From: an uncultured Clostridia bacterium
Lineage (GTDB): Bacteria > Bacillota > Clostridia > Christensenellales > CAMQZB01
Direction of reading: 5' to 3'
NCBI GenBank assembly: GCA_947039455.1
Contig: CAMQZB010000006.1
Span: forward strand, 20,501-84,500
DNA length: 64,000 nucleotides
The notes beneath the pieces were generated by a model. It saw nothing but the letters and a program-made list of their open reading frames with translations. It was not told the origin of the DNA and did no database searches. Both the position numbers and the translations under genes were made by a program. Of this stretch, positions 37,393 to 48,284 are shown one piece after another. Numbering within the stretch: the stretch's first letter is position 1; every line of letters starts with the position of its first letter.

Positions 37393-38451
37393 CTATTCTT
37401 CCTCAGAAACTTCTTCACCTTTCAAAGATTGTAACACTAGATAGTCAAGTTTCTTTGGAACAGCGTAACCTAAATGCTTGTAAGCAAGAGGCAAAGCGAT
37501 ACGTCCTTTAGGAGTTCTAGTAATAAACCCAAGTTGAATTAAATACGGTTCGTAAACGTCTTCTATTGTAATGCTATCTTCGTTGATTGAAGCACTGATA
37601 GTGTCAAGTCCAACAGGACCACCACCGAACAATTCAATCATACCCTTTAGCATTTTAATGTCGATAGAATCAAGTCCAAGCTCGTCTATTTCCATAGCAG
37701 AAAGTGCAAAAGCAGCGTCTTTATAATTAACTCTACCATCACCTTTCACCACCGCAAAATCACGTACACGTTTTAGCAAACGATTGGCGATACGGGGAGT
37801 GCCACGAGACCTTTTAGCTATCTCCACGCTAGCGGAACTTTCTATTTCAACACCAAGTTTTACCGCACTGTTTTCTACTATTTGAGCTAATTCCACAACG
37901 GAATACACTTCAAATCTAAGAACAATACCAAACCTATCACGAAGTGGCCCAGTAAGCATTCCCGCACGAGTAGTTGCCGCAACCAAAGTAAAGGGCGGTA
38001 AATCTATACGAACATTGTTAGCAGAAGGGCCTTTTCCTAGTACTAAATCTAAGGCAAAATCTTCCATAGCAGGGTAAAGAATTTCTTCCACCGTACGGTT
38101 TAAACGATGTATTTCGTCAATAAACATAACATCGCTGTCAGCTAAATTAGTTAAAATCGCAGCTAAATCACCTGCTCTATCAATAGCAGGCCCTGAAGTA
38201 ATCTTAAAAGACACATCAAGTTCGTTAGCAATAATGTTAGCTAAAGTAGTTTTCCCAAGCCCTGGAGGCCCATACAAAAGCACATGGTCAAGAGCTTGCC
38301 CACGTTTTTTAGCGGATTGGATAAAAATCCTTAAATTTTCTTTAACCTTAGTTTGCCCAATAAAATCCTCAAGGGTTTTAGGACGTAAAGAAACTTCTAT
38401 ATCATTGTCACTGTTAGTCAGTGTACTTGTAATCAATCTATCTTCGCTCAT
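37393..38451 (-). CDS. ruvB: Holliday junction helicase motor RuvB
   Basis: AAA+ ATPase that drives branch migration of Holliday junctions with RuvA. Seen: the N-terminal [13 protein letters not shown], Walker [15 protein letters not shown] near 60-73, Walker [10 protein letters not shown], sensor ATTRAGML, the arginine-finger region [11 protein letters not shown] and the C-terminal winged helix. The length of 352 residues fits. Its ATG overlaps the ruvA stop codon (ATGA). Confidence 0.98.
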   Translation of the reverse strand: MSEDRLITSTLTNSDNDIEVSLRPKTLEDFIGQTKVKENLRIFIQSAKKRGQALDHVLLYGPPGLGKTTLANIIANELDVSFKITSGPAIDRAGDLAAILTNLADSDVMFIDEIHRLNRTVEEILYPAMEDFALDLVLGKGPSANNVRIDLPPFTLVAATTRAGMLTGPLRDRFGIVLRFEVYSVVELAQIVENSAVKLGVEIESSASVEIAKRSRGTPRIANRLLKRVRDFAVVKGDGRVNYKDAAFALSAMEIDELGLDSIDIKMLKGMIELFGGGPVGLDTISASINEDSITIEDVYEPYLIQLGFITRTPKGRIALPLAYKHLGYAVPKKLDYLVLQSLKGEEVSEEE

Positions 38452-39038
38452 TTTATCATACTCTTAATCGCTATTGAGATAATCTCTTGTAGTTCCTTAG
38501 CACCTTCCGCCACAGCTTTTTGCACACCAGCCTCCGCCTCTTGACGAGTGAAACCAAGTGACAGCAAACCAGTCACCGCATCGTTTGAAGATGGAGCAAC
38601 AAGCATAGTCATGTCGTTACTGTCGGTTTTTCCACCGCTCAGGCTCATTTTGTCTTTCAGTTCAACAATCATACGTTCCGCCGTCTTTTTTCCAATACCT
38701 TTAAGTTTAGACAAAGCAGGAACATCAGATGAAGCAATAAAGAAAATCAAGTTTTCGATATTTTCGCTAGACAAGATGTTGATAGCGGACTTAGCACCGA
38801 TACCAGAAACTGTAATTAGTTTAAAAAACAAAGCCCGTTCTTCCTTTTTAGAGAATCCAAAAAGAGTGATACCGTCCTCACGCACTTGCAAGTACGTAAA
38901 AACTTTCACTTCCTTCTCAATACCAAAATCAGCAAGAGTCTTAGTAGACACCACCATTTCAAAACCTATTCCGTTGTTTTCAACAGTAAGAACACCGTCA
39001 CCCTTGTCCACCGTTTTTCCTATAATATAATTATACAT
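38448..39038 (-). CDS. ruvA: Holliday junction branch migration protein RuvA
   Basis: Tetrameric protein that binds Holliday junctions and recruits RuvB. Seen: the N-terminal OB domain ([14 protein letters not shown]), helix-hairpin-helix motifs ([13 protein letters not shown] and [16 protein letters not shown]) and the C-terminal RuvB-binding domain ([18 protein letters not shown]). The length of 196 residues fits. GAGGA precedes the ATG. Coupled to ruvB by a four-base overlap. Confidence 0.97.
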   Translation of the reverse strand: MYNYIIGKTVDKGDGVLTVENNGIGFEMVVSTKTLADFGIEKEVKVFTYLQVREDGITLFGFSKKEERALFFKLITVSGIGAKSAINILSSENIENLIFFIASSDVPALSKLKGIGKKTAERMIVELKDKMSLSGGKTDSNDMTMLVAPSSNDAVTGLLSLGFTRQEAEAGVQKAVAEGAKELQEIISIAIKSMIK

Positions 39039-39127
39039 AATATATCCTCAAAAATCTTCTATAAATCGTCCTATGAATTCAAGCTAGTAAACATACTCTC
39101 CCGAACCTATCTAATATTTCGCTAAGT

Positions 39128-39622
39128 CTAAATCTCAAAAGACTTTTTGAACCTACGAGTTTGCTTGTGGGTCAATGCAATAGCAAGACCGTCCGCAGCA
39201 TCGTCAGGCTTTGGAATTTCTTTTAGCGAAAGAAGTGTTTTCACCATAGCTTGAATTTGTTGCTTAGTAGCTCTGCCGTAACCAGTGATAGCTTGCTTAA
39301 TTTGCAAAGGCGTGTATTCGTATAGATTGCCACAATTCTTAACACAAGTAGCCAAAATAACACCACGTGCATGAGCAACACTCATAGCAGTTGTTACGTT
39401 TTTGGCGAAAAACAACTCCTCAAGAGCAATTTCGTCAGGGTGAAAAGTTTCTATTAGTTGAATAATACCACGTTCAATCATAACAAGCCTTTGAGCAAGC
39501 CCCTCGCCTTTAGGTGTTTCCACTACGCCATAATCCACAACTTTCGCTTTATTCTTGTCGTCAACTTCAATGACACCGTACCCTACAATAGCAAGACCGG
39601 GGTCAATCCCTAGTATTCTCAA
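39128..39622 (-). CDS. ruvC: Holliday junction resolvase RuvC
   Basis: Endonuclease that cuts Holliday junctions symmetrically. Seen: the acidic active-site residues in RILGIDPGLAIVGYGV (Asp7), ALEELFFAKN, and near the C terminus KPDDAADGLAIALTH. The length of 164 residues is normal. The start codon is TTG, chosen because AAGGAG lies 9 bases upstream and the protein then starts exactly at the family N terminus. First gene of the ruvC-ruvA-ruvB group. Confidence 0.96.
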   Translation of the reverse strand: MRILGIDPGLAIVGYGVIEVDDKNKAKVVDYGVVETPKGEGLAQRLVMIERGIIQLIETFHPDEIALEELFFAKNVTTAMSVAHARGVILATCVKNCGNLYEYTPLQIKQAITGYGRATKQQIQAMVKTLLSLKEIPKPDDAADGLAIALTHKQTRRFKKSFEI

Positions 39623-39740
39623 AATCGCAACTCCTTAAATTTACACATCAGATTTTTCAATCATTAGCGCAATATCATAATTATCTATCTTATATAATAG
39701 GCTAAAACGTGAACAAAGTCAATTCAATATAATATTCTAT

Positions 39741-39769
39741 TTGGAAAAAAAACAAATTTGTGGTATATT
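39741..39769 (+). promoter_or_regulatory. Promoter of gdhA
   Basis: TTGGAA at 39741-39746, a 17-base spacer and TATATT at 39764-39769 with a TGG directly before it, giving an extended -10. The gdhA start is 35 bases downstream. Confidence 0.7.
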
Positions 39770-39779
39770 TATTACATAA

Positions 39780-41141
<1,362 letters not shown>

Positions 41142-41168
41142 AATTAGTCACAAAATAAATAATATACA

Positions 41169-41198
41169 AAAACCCTCCTATTTACATAGGAGGGTTTT
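41169..41198. terminator. Bidirectional terminator between gdhA and rubrerythrin
   Basis: AAAACCCTCCTAT, loop TTAC and ATAGGAGGGTTTT form a perfect 13-bp stem between the two convergent genes. Confidence 0.9.
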
Positions 41199-41244
41199 GC
41201 TTTAGGGTTGAGGGGGTTCAACGCTAAAGTTTGTTAGGATAAAT

Positions 41245-41835
41245 TTATTCGTCAGCTAGGATAAGCATAACAGCGCCTTGTTTAGCTTCGCAAAGTGGGC
41301 AAACTTTCCATGCTTCTTTTAAAGTATCTTCGTGACCACAGTCTGAGCATTTCCATTTTGTAGCTTTAGTTTTCTTGTAGATTGTGCCTTTTTTCATTTG
41401 ATTATGAAGATCAGCAAAAAGTTTTTTGTGACAGTTTTCAACATTTAATACATTATCGAAAAGAGTAGCGATTTCAGGGAACCCCTCCTCTCTAGCCGTT
41501 GCTGCAAATTCAGGATATATTCTTGAAAATTCGTTATCCTCATCTTCGCTAGCAAGTTTTAGATTTTCAATAAGATCCCATTTTTCTTTGAACGGATATC
41601 CAGCGCAGATTTCTATATCCGCAATCTTCTTCACATCAGCTTTTTGAATGTACGTATAAAACATTCTTGCATGATTGAATTCGTTGGTTTCCACCTTAGC
41701 AATGACGTCCGCAAGAGCTGTATAGCCTTGTTGTCTTGCACCGTACTCAATAAATTTGTATCTTGTTCTTGCTTGACATTCACCTGCAAAAGACTTTGCC
41801 AAATTGTGATAGGTTTTACTTTTGATTAATTCCAT
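41245..41835 (-). CDS. rbr: Rubrerythrin
   Basis: Non-haem diiron peroxidase that reduces hydrogen peroxide in anaerobes. Seen: an N-terminal ferritin-like four-helix domain with diiron ligands (GECQARTRY with Glu19, ETNEFNHARMF, and ENCHKKLF) and a C-terminal rubredoxin domain whose two iron-binding pairs are WKCSDCG and VCPLCEA. The 196-residue length matches. GGAGG precedes the ATG. A stand-alone gene with its own leader. Confidence 0.96.
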   Translation of the reverse strand: MELIKSKTYHNLAKSFAGECQARTRYKFIEYGARQQGYTALADVIAKVETNEFNHARMFYTYIQKADVKKIADIEICAGYPFKEKWDLIENLKLASEDEDNEFSRIYPEFAATAREEGFPEIATLFDNVLNVENCHKKLFADLHNQMKKGTIYKKTKATKWKCSDCGHEDTLKEAWKVCPLCEAKQGAVMLILADE

Positions 41836-41981
41836 TTAAAATTACCTCCAAATTAACTATAAAAAGAATTATTGCATATTAACAACATTTTATACATATA
41901 ATTTATTTATAGGGAACATTTACTTTAATGAACCCTATATATCTTACATTTTAGTTTTCTCCTAATTTGCTATTAAAGAAG

Positions 41982-42015
41982 AAAAAGCCCGTCAGACTAA
42001 TCTGACGGGCTTTTT
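41982..42015. terminator. Strong terminator left of repeat R2
   Basis: AAAAAGCCCGTCAGA, loop CTAA and TCTGACGGGCTTTTT form a perfect 15-bp stem. No gene ends right beside it; on the minus strand it would stop transcription coming through R2 from the acpP side. The surrounding 41836-42230 is otherwise AT-rich, with only the rubrerythrin leader. Confidence 0.85.
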
Positions 42016-42230
42016 CAATTATAATTTGTATAGGTAGGGATAGGTATTTGCAAACAAGAATTTAGGGAATTCTTTTGGTGTCTACAATAAAATAACAAAC
42101 AACCAAATCAAATCGTATCATTTTTCTTGAAAATTTTTCCAAAAATATTTTTAACACCTAAACACTATAATAAATCACACCACGTACACTTAAATAATAA
42201 AAAAATATACTTAATAAATCTCGGCATTTA

Positions 42231-42571
42231 CACACCACGAAAGAAAAACTTTCGCAAAACTCGTTCACTAATTTTTATAGAGAGCAACAAGAAAAACTCG
42301 TTCCGCTAAGACTGCAATCATGTCCAAGAGGGTTTCAAAAGGGACGGTAACGTGCCCTTTTGCGGGGGCGTCCGGGGCAGAGCCCTGACAAAAACGCAAA
42401 TATCTTGATAAACAAAACAACCTTAGTCAAGCACAAAAAATAGATTAAACATAATACTTTACTCAAGTTAAATCAAACCATGACAAAACATCCTTAGTCA
42501 AGCACCAAAACTTGATTAATCAAAATACTGCACTAACGAACCAACATACAAATAAAAAAACTTCACTAAAT
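42231..42571 (+). repeat. Dispersed repeat R2 (core 42256-42430, two tail units)
   Basis: Copy 2, plus orientation, in the gap between rubrerythrin and the acyl carrier protein gene (both leftward). It has the GTGCCC version of the first core hairpin and the same second hairpin (CCGGGGCAGAGCCCTG). Two divergent tail units follow. It lacks the left extension seen in R1, R5 and R6. Confidence 0.9.
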
Positions 42572-42651
42572 TAATATCAATATAAAAACTAAAAAAAGCA
42601 CTATTGTTTATAAAAACAACAGCACTTTCTTAAAAATTGTAAAAATCTAAA

Positions 42652-42882
42652 TTATAGAACTTCTTCAACAAAAGCTACAAGATCTCCAACAGTCTTAATT
42701 TGCTTAGCTCTATCATCAGAAAGAGTAATATTAAACTCTTCTTCCATAATAACAAGCATTTCAAAAACATCTAAAGAATCAGCTTGTAGATCATCTACAA
42801 TATCCGCTTCCATAGTAACTTTTTCTTCATCAAGGTTAAGTTGAGCCATAAGCAATTCTCTTACCTTTTCAAACGTTGCCAT
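42652..42882 (-). CDS. acpP: Acyl carrier protein
   Basis: Carries growing acyl chains on a 4'-phosphopantetheine arm. Seen: the attachment motif ADSLDVFEML with Ser36, a helical fold of 76 residues and an acidic composition. A GGAGG site precedes the ATG. It is not next to other fatty-acid genes, so it may serve either general fatty-acid synthesis or a special acylation; the sequence looks like the house-keeping type. It is separated from pdp by 102 bases. Confidence 0.93.
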   Translation of the reverse strand: MATFEKVRELLMAQLNLDEEKVTMEADIVDDLQADSLDVFEMLVIMEEEFNITLSDDRAKQIKTVGDLVAFVEEVL

Positions 42883-42984
42883 AACATATCCTCCAATTAA
42901 ATTTGTATATATATATTATTACAATACAATACATTTGTCAATTATAATTGCGTAATTTTGAATAATCACATCTTTAAACAACTA

Positions 42985-44304
42985 TTAATATTTTTTAACA
43001 CCGTTAATGTCAACATAAGCACTAGCCATTTTGTATGGAGCAGGTGCATTTTCACTGTAAGTAAAAGCATTTTGAATAAGAGAAGTAGCTTGTTTAAGCC
43101 CACGTTGATTGTGAAAAATCTTCACAATAACATCGCCTTTTTTCACAAGATCACCTAAACTACAAGTCATTTCAATACCAACAGCATTGTCAATAATGTC
43201 AGTTTTTTGCAGACGACCACCACCTAAATCAACGCAAGCATTTCCCAGTTGTTCAGTGTCTATCTTTGAAATATAACCACTTTCAGTAGCATAAATCTCA
43301 AAAAGCTCACCAATTTCGAACTTTTCGCTGTTAAGAATATAAGAAGTATCACCGCCTTGAAGCTCTACCATAGAAACAAAACGCTCAAACGCTTCGCCAC
43401 TTTCGATTACTTTTTCAATAGCAAGTTCAGCCTGATGTTCAGAAGTTTCAACACGGCTAAGAAGAAGCAGTTTAACCGCAACTTCCACAACTTCTTGGTA
43501 CAATCTAGTTTTAACACCTTTTAGAAGCTCGATTATATTCAGTACTTCCAAAGAGTTTCCAGCACGATTTCCAAGTGGTTGTTGCATACTCGTAATTAAA
43601 GCGCCAACACGTTTACCTGCATTTTCGCCAATTTTCACCATAAGAGTAGCCAAAGTTATTGCGTCCTCTTCCGTTTTCATAAACGCACCGCTACCGAACT
43701 TTACATCAAGCAAAATCATGTCCGCGCCACTAGCTAGTTTCTTGCTCATAATCGAACTTGCGATTAACGGCATACAGTCAACAGTACCCGTAACATCACG
43801 TAATCCATAGATTTTCTTATCCGCAGGTGCAACATCTGATGTTTGACCAATGATAGCACAACCGCATTGATTAACTACTTCCGCAAAACGCTCTTCAGTT
43901 AAAGAAGTGTTGAAGTTTGGAATACTCTCAAGCTTGTCAACAGTACCTCCAGAAAAGCCTAATCCACGCCCTGACATTTTAGGAACCATAAGTCCTAAGC
44001 AAGCCAAAATCGGTGCTAATGCCAAAGAAGTAGAGTCAGCAACGCCACCAGTTGAATGTTTATCAACCTTAATCCCCTTAATTGAAGAAAGATCAATTAC
44101 ATCACCACTGTTTAACATTGCTTCAGTAAGTTTGAAAGTCTCTCGCTCTATCATACCGTTACAACAAATTGCCATAAGTAAAGCTGAAGCCTGATAATCC
44201 GGAATAGTTCCATCAGTAAATCCATCAATGAAAAACTGAATTTCAGCATCACTTAACGGCTCTTTATTATATTTTTTCTTTAAAATTATATCGTACATTC
44301 TCAT
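42985..44304 (-). CDS. pdp: Pyrimidine-nucleoside phosphorylase
   Basis: Splits uridine, deoxyuridine and thymidine with phosphate to base and (deoxy)ribose-1-phosphate. Seen: N-terminal MRMYDIILKKKYN, the phosphate-binding KHSTGGVADSTSL and the family signature SGRGLGFSGGTVDKLESI. The 439-residue length fits the Gram-positive enzyme. No other nucleoside-salvage gene is adjacent. Confidence 0.95.
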   Translation of the reverse strand: MRMYDIILKKKYNKEPLSDAEIQFFIDGFTDGTIPDYQASALLMAICCNGMIERETFKLTEAMLNSGDVIDLSSIKGIKVDKHSTGGVADSTSLALAPILACLGLMVPKMSGRGLGFSGGTVDKLESIPNFNTSLTEERFAEVVNQCGCAIIGQTSDVAPADKKIYGLRDVTGTVDCMPLIASSIMSKKLASGADMILLDVKFGSGAFMKTEEDAITLATLMVKIGENAGKRVGALITSMQQPLGNRAGNSLEVLNIIELLKGVKTRLYQEVVEVAVKLLLLSRVETSEHQAELAIEKVIESGEAFERFVSMVELQGGDTSYILNSEKFEIGELFEIYATESGYISKIDTEQLGNACVDLGGGRLQKTDIIDNAVGIEMTCSLGDLVKKGDVIVKIFHNQRGLKQATSLIQNAFTYSENAPAPYKMASAYVDINGVKKY

Positions 44305-44418
44305 AAAAAAATCTCTCCATTTCTCAATTATTTATTCAAGAACTAATATTATACTAGATACAACACTAATTTGCAATAGTTTTTCAAAAATTCCCTAATA
44401 AATATATAAAAAACAAAA

Positions 44419-44456
44419 AAAATCACTATGAACGCTAATATGTTCATAGTGATTTT
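44419..44456 (-). terminator. Terminator between the membrane protein gene and pdp
   Basis: AAAATCACTATGAAC, an 8-base loop and GTTCATAGTGATTTT form a perfect 15-bp stem, 85 bases past the stop codon of the upstream (leftward) membrane protein gene. Confidence 0.85.
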
Positions 44457-44541
44457 ATATTATTAATAAACAGTCAATGTTCTAACACAAAACATTAAAA
44501 ACACTTACTGCTAAATTGCAAAAGACATCTAAATTTACCAC

Positions 44542-45243
44542 TTAGTTATTATCAGTTCCGCTTTCGTTATTGTTGTTATCGTAATCATTTCCATGGAAAT
44601 TTTCCGTTGAATCGCTCCCACCAATTTGATTATGAAAAGCATCTCCGCCATTAAAACTTGTAGTTTCATTACTATTAAAAGATTCGATACCATAATAAGC
44701 CTTTTGTGTTTTATTGAAACACAAAAGAAATATAATATTAAAAACAACAAGAGTAATAATTACACCGCTTGATAAAAGAAGAATTAACGTCATATACTGT
44801 GTTGGGAACAAATAAACAATTACACTTACAAGTGCTACTGCTAATTGAAAAATAGTAATTATTACCCAAATTGATTTCAACTTATTACCAAATAAATTCA
44901 TTTCTCTGTTCTTTTCAATATCTTGAACACCAAGAACGATAATGTATGTAATATACACATTGATAACAACCAAAGCTATGCCTATAAGCAAACCTACTAT
45001 ACCGCCAATTAAAATATAAACACCTAACAAACTCAACACGTAATCAATACTTGAATATACACTCATTAAAATTAGAAGCATATTAATTTTGCTAAAATTG
45101 TCGCTCTCATGTGAAAGCTCCTTGCAACCTAACATCATCAAAATATAGCCTACAAAATTCGGTATTAATCCGATACTTACATTATTAAATGTAAAGGTAA
45201 AGTTAAAAAATATAAATAATAACCCAATAAAAATTTTCTTCAT
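44542..45243 (-). CDS. Membrane protein of unknown function with Asn/Asp/Gly-rich tail
   Basis: Integral membrane protein of 233 residues. Seen: about six hydrophobic segments between residues 1 and 185, with NFVGYILMMLGCKELSHES after the first, a pattern I associate with an unnamed clostridial membrane family. The last 45 residues are soluble and rich in Asn, Asp, Gly and Ser (NDYDNNNNESGTDNN at the end). AGGAGG precedes the ATG. No function can be assigned; the gene stands alone between terminators. Confidence 0.7.
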   Translation of the reverse strand: MKKIFIGLLFIFFNFTFTFNNVSIGLIPNFVGYILMMLGCKELSHESDNFSKINMLLILMSVYSSIDYVLSLLGVYILIGGIVGLLIGIALVVINVYITYIIVLGVQDIEKNREMNLFGNKLKSIWVIITIFQLAVALVSVIVYLFPTQYMTLILLLSSGVIITLVVFNIIFLLCFNKTQKAYYGIESFNSNETTSFNGGDAFHNQIGGSDSTENFHGNDYDNNNNESGTDNN

Positions 45244-45390
45244 TCCTAAATCCTCCTATTCTTCTTTAGTATTGTCAATTTCTTTTAGTATCCTAAATCC
45301 CTATTTATTTTAGAATCCTAAGTCACCTATATATTAAACCTGTTTTTCACAATAATTAATCATGCCAAACATGTAAAACATCTAAATAAT

Positions 45391-46047
45391 CTATTCAAAA
45401 ATCTCCATTATTTCCCTTGGGAACTCAATAAAGTTACGACCGCCTGCATCAGCAAGTTCCTCACCGTTTCTATACCCCCAAAGTACGGAAAAGCCTTTAA
45501 CGCCAGCATTTTTTGCTACTTGTATATCAACTTCAGAATCGCCTACATAAGCAGTTTCCGCCTTGTTTGCACCAAGTTTTTCAATTACGTAATTAACCAT
45601 TGCAGGATTAGGTTTTAAAGGCAAATTTTGCTTGTTACCACCACCAACAATAACGTCGAATTTAAAGTTAGGGAACAATTCAGCCAAACCGCTTTCAAGG
45701 TTCCTTTGAGGTTTGTTAGAAACCACAGCAACCGTAACCCCACGATTTTTTAATTCATTTAATACGTCCACAATACCTTCATAAGGTACTACTTTTTCAT
45801 TTGAAACTTTGTTGTAATTTTCAAGATACAAATCGTGAATTACAGCGATTTCCTTGTTAGACAAAGACACGCTTTTATTTACTGCACGAATAACAAGCAT
45901 CAAAGATCCATCACCAATAAAAGAACTGATGTGTTTAAAAGACACAGGTTTTAGGTTGTAAAAAGTCAACGTTTCGTTTAAAACATCAGCAATTTGTGGA
46001 AGCGAATCCACAAGAGTGCCGTCGTAATCAAAAATCAAATTTTTCAT
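45391..46047 (-). CDS. HAD-family phosphatase, phosphoglycolate phosphatase-like
   Basis: Haloacid-dehalogenase phosphatase of the Gph/PpaX group. Seen: motif 1 FDYDGTLVDS with Asp7 and Asp9, motif 2 AVVSNKP, the conserved Lys region LPLKPNP, and motif 4 AYVGDSEVDIQVAKNAG. A cap domain at about 15-85 indicates subclass I. The 218-residue length fits. Substrates of this group include phosphoglycolate and pyrophosphate; the exact one cannot be told. Its ribosome binding region lies within a 34-bp tandem repeat. Confidence 0.87.
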   Translation of the reverse strand: MKNLIFDYDGTLVDSLPQIADVLNETLTFYNLKPVSFKHISSFIGDGSLMLVIRAVNKSVSLSNKEIAVIHDLYLENYNKVSNEKVVPYEGIVDVLNELKNRGVTVAVVSNKPQRNLESGLAELFPNFKFDVIVGGGNKQNLPLKPNPAMVNYVIEKLGANKAETAYVGDSEVDIQVAKNAGVKGFSVLWGYRNGEELADAGGRNFIEFPREIMEIFE

Positions 46048-46160
46048 AATTTCATTATCTCCACAGTATAAAATATACTAAATTTTCATTATCTCCATAG
46101 TGTAAAACATACTAAATTCTCATTATATCCATTGTGTAAAATACACTAAATTTTCATTAT
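46047..46160 (-). repeat. 34-bp tandem repeat containing the ribosome binding site
   Basis: Three full units and a partial fourth with an exact 34-base period; the shared TTCATT/CTCATT starts at 46051, 46085, 46119 and 46153. On the minus strand each unit carries GGAGATAATGAAA or a close variant; the last unit supplies the binding site of the HAD gene. Units differ at a few bases. No unique spacers separate them, so this is not a CRISPR array. Confidence 0.85.
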
Positions 46161-46219
46161 TAAATCGCAACTTATCACCATTATAAAACAGCAATAAACA
46201 TCGATAAATCTAAAGAGAA

Positions 46220-47911
46220 TTACATTTTTTCAGGCACTTCAATTCCTAGCAAAGCCAAACCGTCTTTAAGGACTTTTTTCGTTGCCTTAGTTAAAGCAAG
46301 ACGGAAGTTTTTCACGTTTTCTTCTTCACCGATAATTCTACATTCGAAGTAGAATTTATTGTAAAGTTTCGCAATTTCAAGTAGTTGACGAGTTAAGAAA
46401 GAGGGCTCATTTTTCTCAATTAGATTCATAAGGCTGTCAGGTAATTGCGCAATAGCTTTCACAAGTTCGAACTCATTTTCAACAAGGGTAGGAGGTACAG
46501 TGAATTCACTTCCCTCACCTGCTTTATTCATAACAGAGTTAGCTCTAGCGTAAGTATATTGCATATAAGGAGCACTTTCGCCCTCAAAAGAAAGAACTTT
46601 ATCGTAAGAGAAAACGATGTCTTTAATACGACTGTTGATTAGAGCTGAGAACACCACAGCACCCGTTCCAACCATTCTTGCAACTTCTTCTTTGTTTTCC
46701 AAATCAGGAGATTTTGCATTAATAATCTCACTAGCTTTTTCTTGGCATTTATCAAGTACATCTTCCAAGAAAACTACGTTGCCGTGTCTAGTAGACAAAG
46801 AACCTACATTTTCAAGGGATACCATACCAAAAGCAACGTGTTCAACTTTGTTTGCGTAGTCTTTTTTCATTAATTCCATAACCTTGAAAATTTGTTGGAA
46901 GTGCAAATTTTGTTGATAAGCAACAACGTACAAACATTTTTCGAAGTTATAAGTATTTTTTCTATATTCAGCAGCAGCCAAATCACGAGTGGCGTAAAGT
47001 GTAGCACCGTCCGCTTTCACAATTAGGCAAGGAGGCATGTTGTAATCAGTTAAGTCCACAACTTTAGCACCTTGAGAAACAGTCATTAGCCCTTTATCTT
47101 CAAGTTCGTCAATAATAACGTCCATTTTGTCGTTAAAGAAACTTTCACCGTCGTAGCTGTCAAATTCAATGTTAAGTCTATCGTAAATTACTCCAACTTC
47201 TTTCAAAGTAAGGTCTTTAAACCAGTGGAACAATTCAAGTTCTTCTTGGCAACCGTCTTCAATTTTTTTGAAATAAGCACGAGCTTCATCGTTCATAGAT
47301 TCGTCTTTTTCCGCTTCGTTGTGAAACCTAACATAAATTTTAAGCATTTCACGAACACCGCCTTGCTCAATAAGTTCCTTGTTTCCCCAACGTTTGAAAG
47401 CTGAAATAAGTTTACCGAATTGAGTGCCCCAATCACCAAGGTGATTAATAGAAACCACTTCATAACCCAAGTATTTATAAACACGCGCCAAAGCAGCACC
47501 GATAACCGTAGTAGACAAATGCCCAATGTGGAAAGGTTTCGCAATGTTAATTGATGAGTAATCAAGACAAATAGTTTTGCCCTCACCGAACTTGCTAGAA
47601 CCGTAATGCTCCGCTGATAAAACGTCACTAAGAACATCTTTCACGAAATTAGCCTTGTTCACTTTAAAGTTCAAGTAGCCATTCACCACCGTCACACTTT
47701 CAAAAGTTGTATCTCCGTCGAAACATTTTACTAAAATGTCCGCTATTTGCACTGGTGATTTACGCAACGCTTTAGCGAATTTGAAGCATGGAACTGTGTA
47801 ATCAGCCAACTGATTCTGCGAAATCAAAGCGCTATTTGCGAATAAGCCCGTCTCAGCGCCCTCAAAATTCAACTTTTCGTCAATATATCTTAAATAATTT
47901 ATCTTTGCCAT
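46220..47911 (-). CDS. argS: Arginyl-tRNA synthetase
   Basis: Class I aminoacyl-tRNA synthetase for arginine. Seen: the Arg-specific N-terminal domain (about 1-100), the HIGH motif in NIAKPFHIGHLST at 123-135, the KMSKS-equivalent STRHGNVVFLED (ArgRS often lacks canonical KMSKS), and the anticodon-binding alpha bundle near the C terminus. The start is set at MAKINYLRYID, giving 563 residues, after a GGAG site at 8 bases; a 21-codon upstream extension is not family-like. No T-box leader was recognised upstream. Confidence 0.96.
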   Translation of the reverse strand: MAKINYLRYIDEKLNFEGAETGLFANSALISQNQLADYTVPCFKFAKALRKSPVQIADILVKCFDGDTTFESVTVVNGYLNFKVNKANFVKDVLSDVLSAEHYGSSKFGEGKTICLDYSSINIAKPFHIGHLSTTVIGAALARVYKYLGYEVVSINHLGDWGTQFGKLISAFKRWGNKELIEQGGVREMLKIYVRFHNEAEKDESMNDEARAYFKKIEDGCQEELELFHWFKDLTLKEVGVIYDRLNIEFDSYDGESFFNDKMDVIIDELEDKGLMTVSQGAKVVDLTDYNMPPCLIVKADGATLYATRDLAAAEYRKNTYNFEKCLYVVAYQQNLHFQQIFKVMELMKKDYANKVEHVAFGMVSLENVGSLSTRHGNVVFLEDVLDKCQEKASEIINAKSPDLENKEEVARMVGTGAVVFSALINSRIKDIVFSYDKVLSFEGESAPYMQYTYARANSVMNKAGEGSEFTVPPTLVENEFELVKAIAQLPDSLMNLIEKNEPSFLTRQLLEIAKLYNKFYFECRIIGEEENVKNFRLALTKATKKVLKDGLALLGIEVPEKM

Positions 47912-48284
47912 TAAAATTCTCCAATATTTTTTATCTCTTACTATTGTATCACACAATTTTCCTTTAATCAACAAAAATACTTACACAAGTTGCTTCTTTT
48001 CTTTGCTTTTTTCGAGAAATTACGATATACTAGACAATGGAAATAAAACTAGCTATATATAGTTAACAAAATTTCCGCTAATATTAAAGTATAAACTGTG
48101 TATAAATGCTGTATTTAGTATGTATAATTCATGTATAACGTGAATAAATATAAATTAACGAATGTATTTATATACAAAATTATGTATTAATATTTGTAAA
48201 AAGTGCGTAATTACAAGGAAAAATGAATGTATACGCATGAGAAAATGAAGATAAATAAATGATATAAAGGATTGAATAAAAAAC
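47912..48284. other. AT-rich divergent region between argS and ychF
   Basis: Spacer of 373 bases, very AT-rich, with several TGTATAA-like words. TATAAT at 48123-48128 may be a -10 for ychF but its -35 is poor. No RNA gene or coding frame could be supported. Confidence 0.4.

Noticed and set aside
42127..42309. 60-codon open frame on the plus strand entering R2
   Set aside because: It ends inside the repeat core, its composition reflects AT-rich DNA and no Shine-Dalgarno site precedes it.
42595..42628. Apparent terminator after acpP
   Set aside because: The GCACT words on both sides are direct, not inverted; only TTGTTT/AAACAA can pair, which is too weak.
46047..46160. 34-bp repeats that might be a CRISPR array
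   Set aside because: The units follow each other directly without spacers and include the ribosome binding site of the next gene.
47912..48284. T-box leader for argS
   Set aside because: No T-box core sequence or specifier stem could be recognised in the region.
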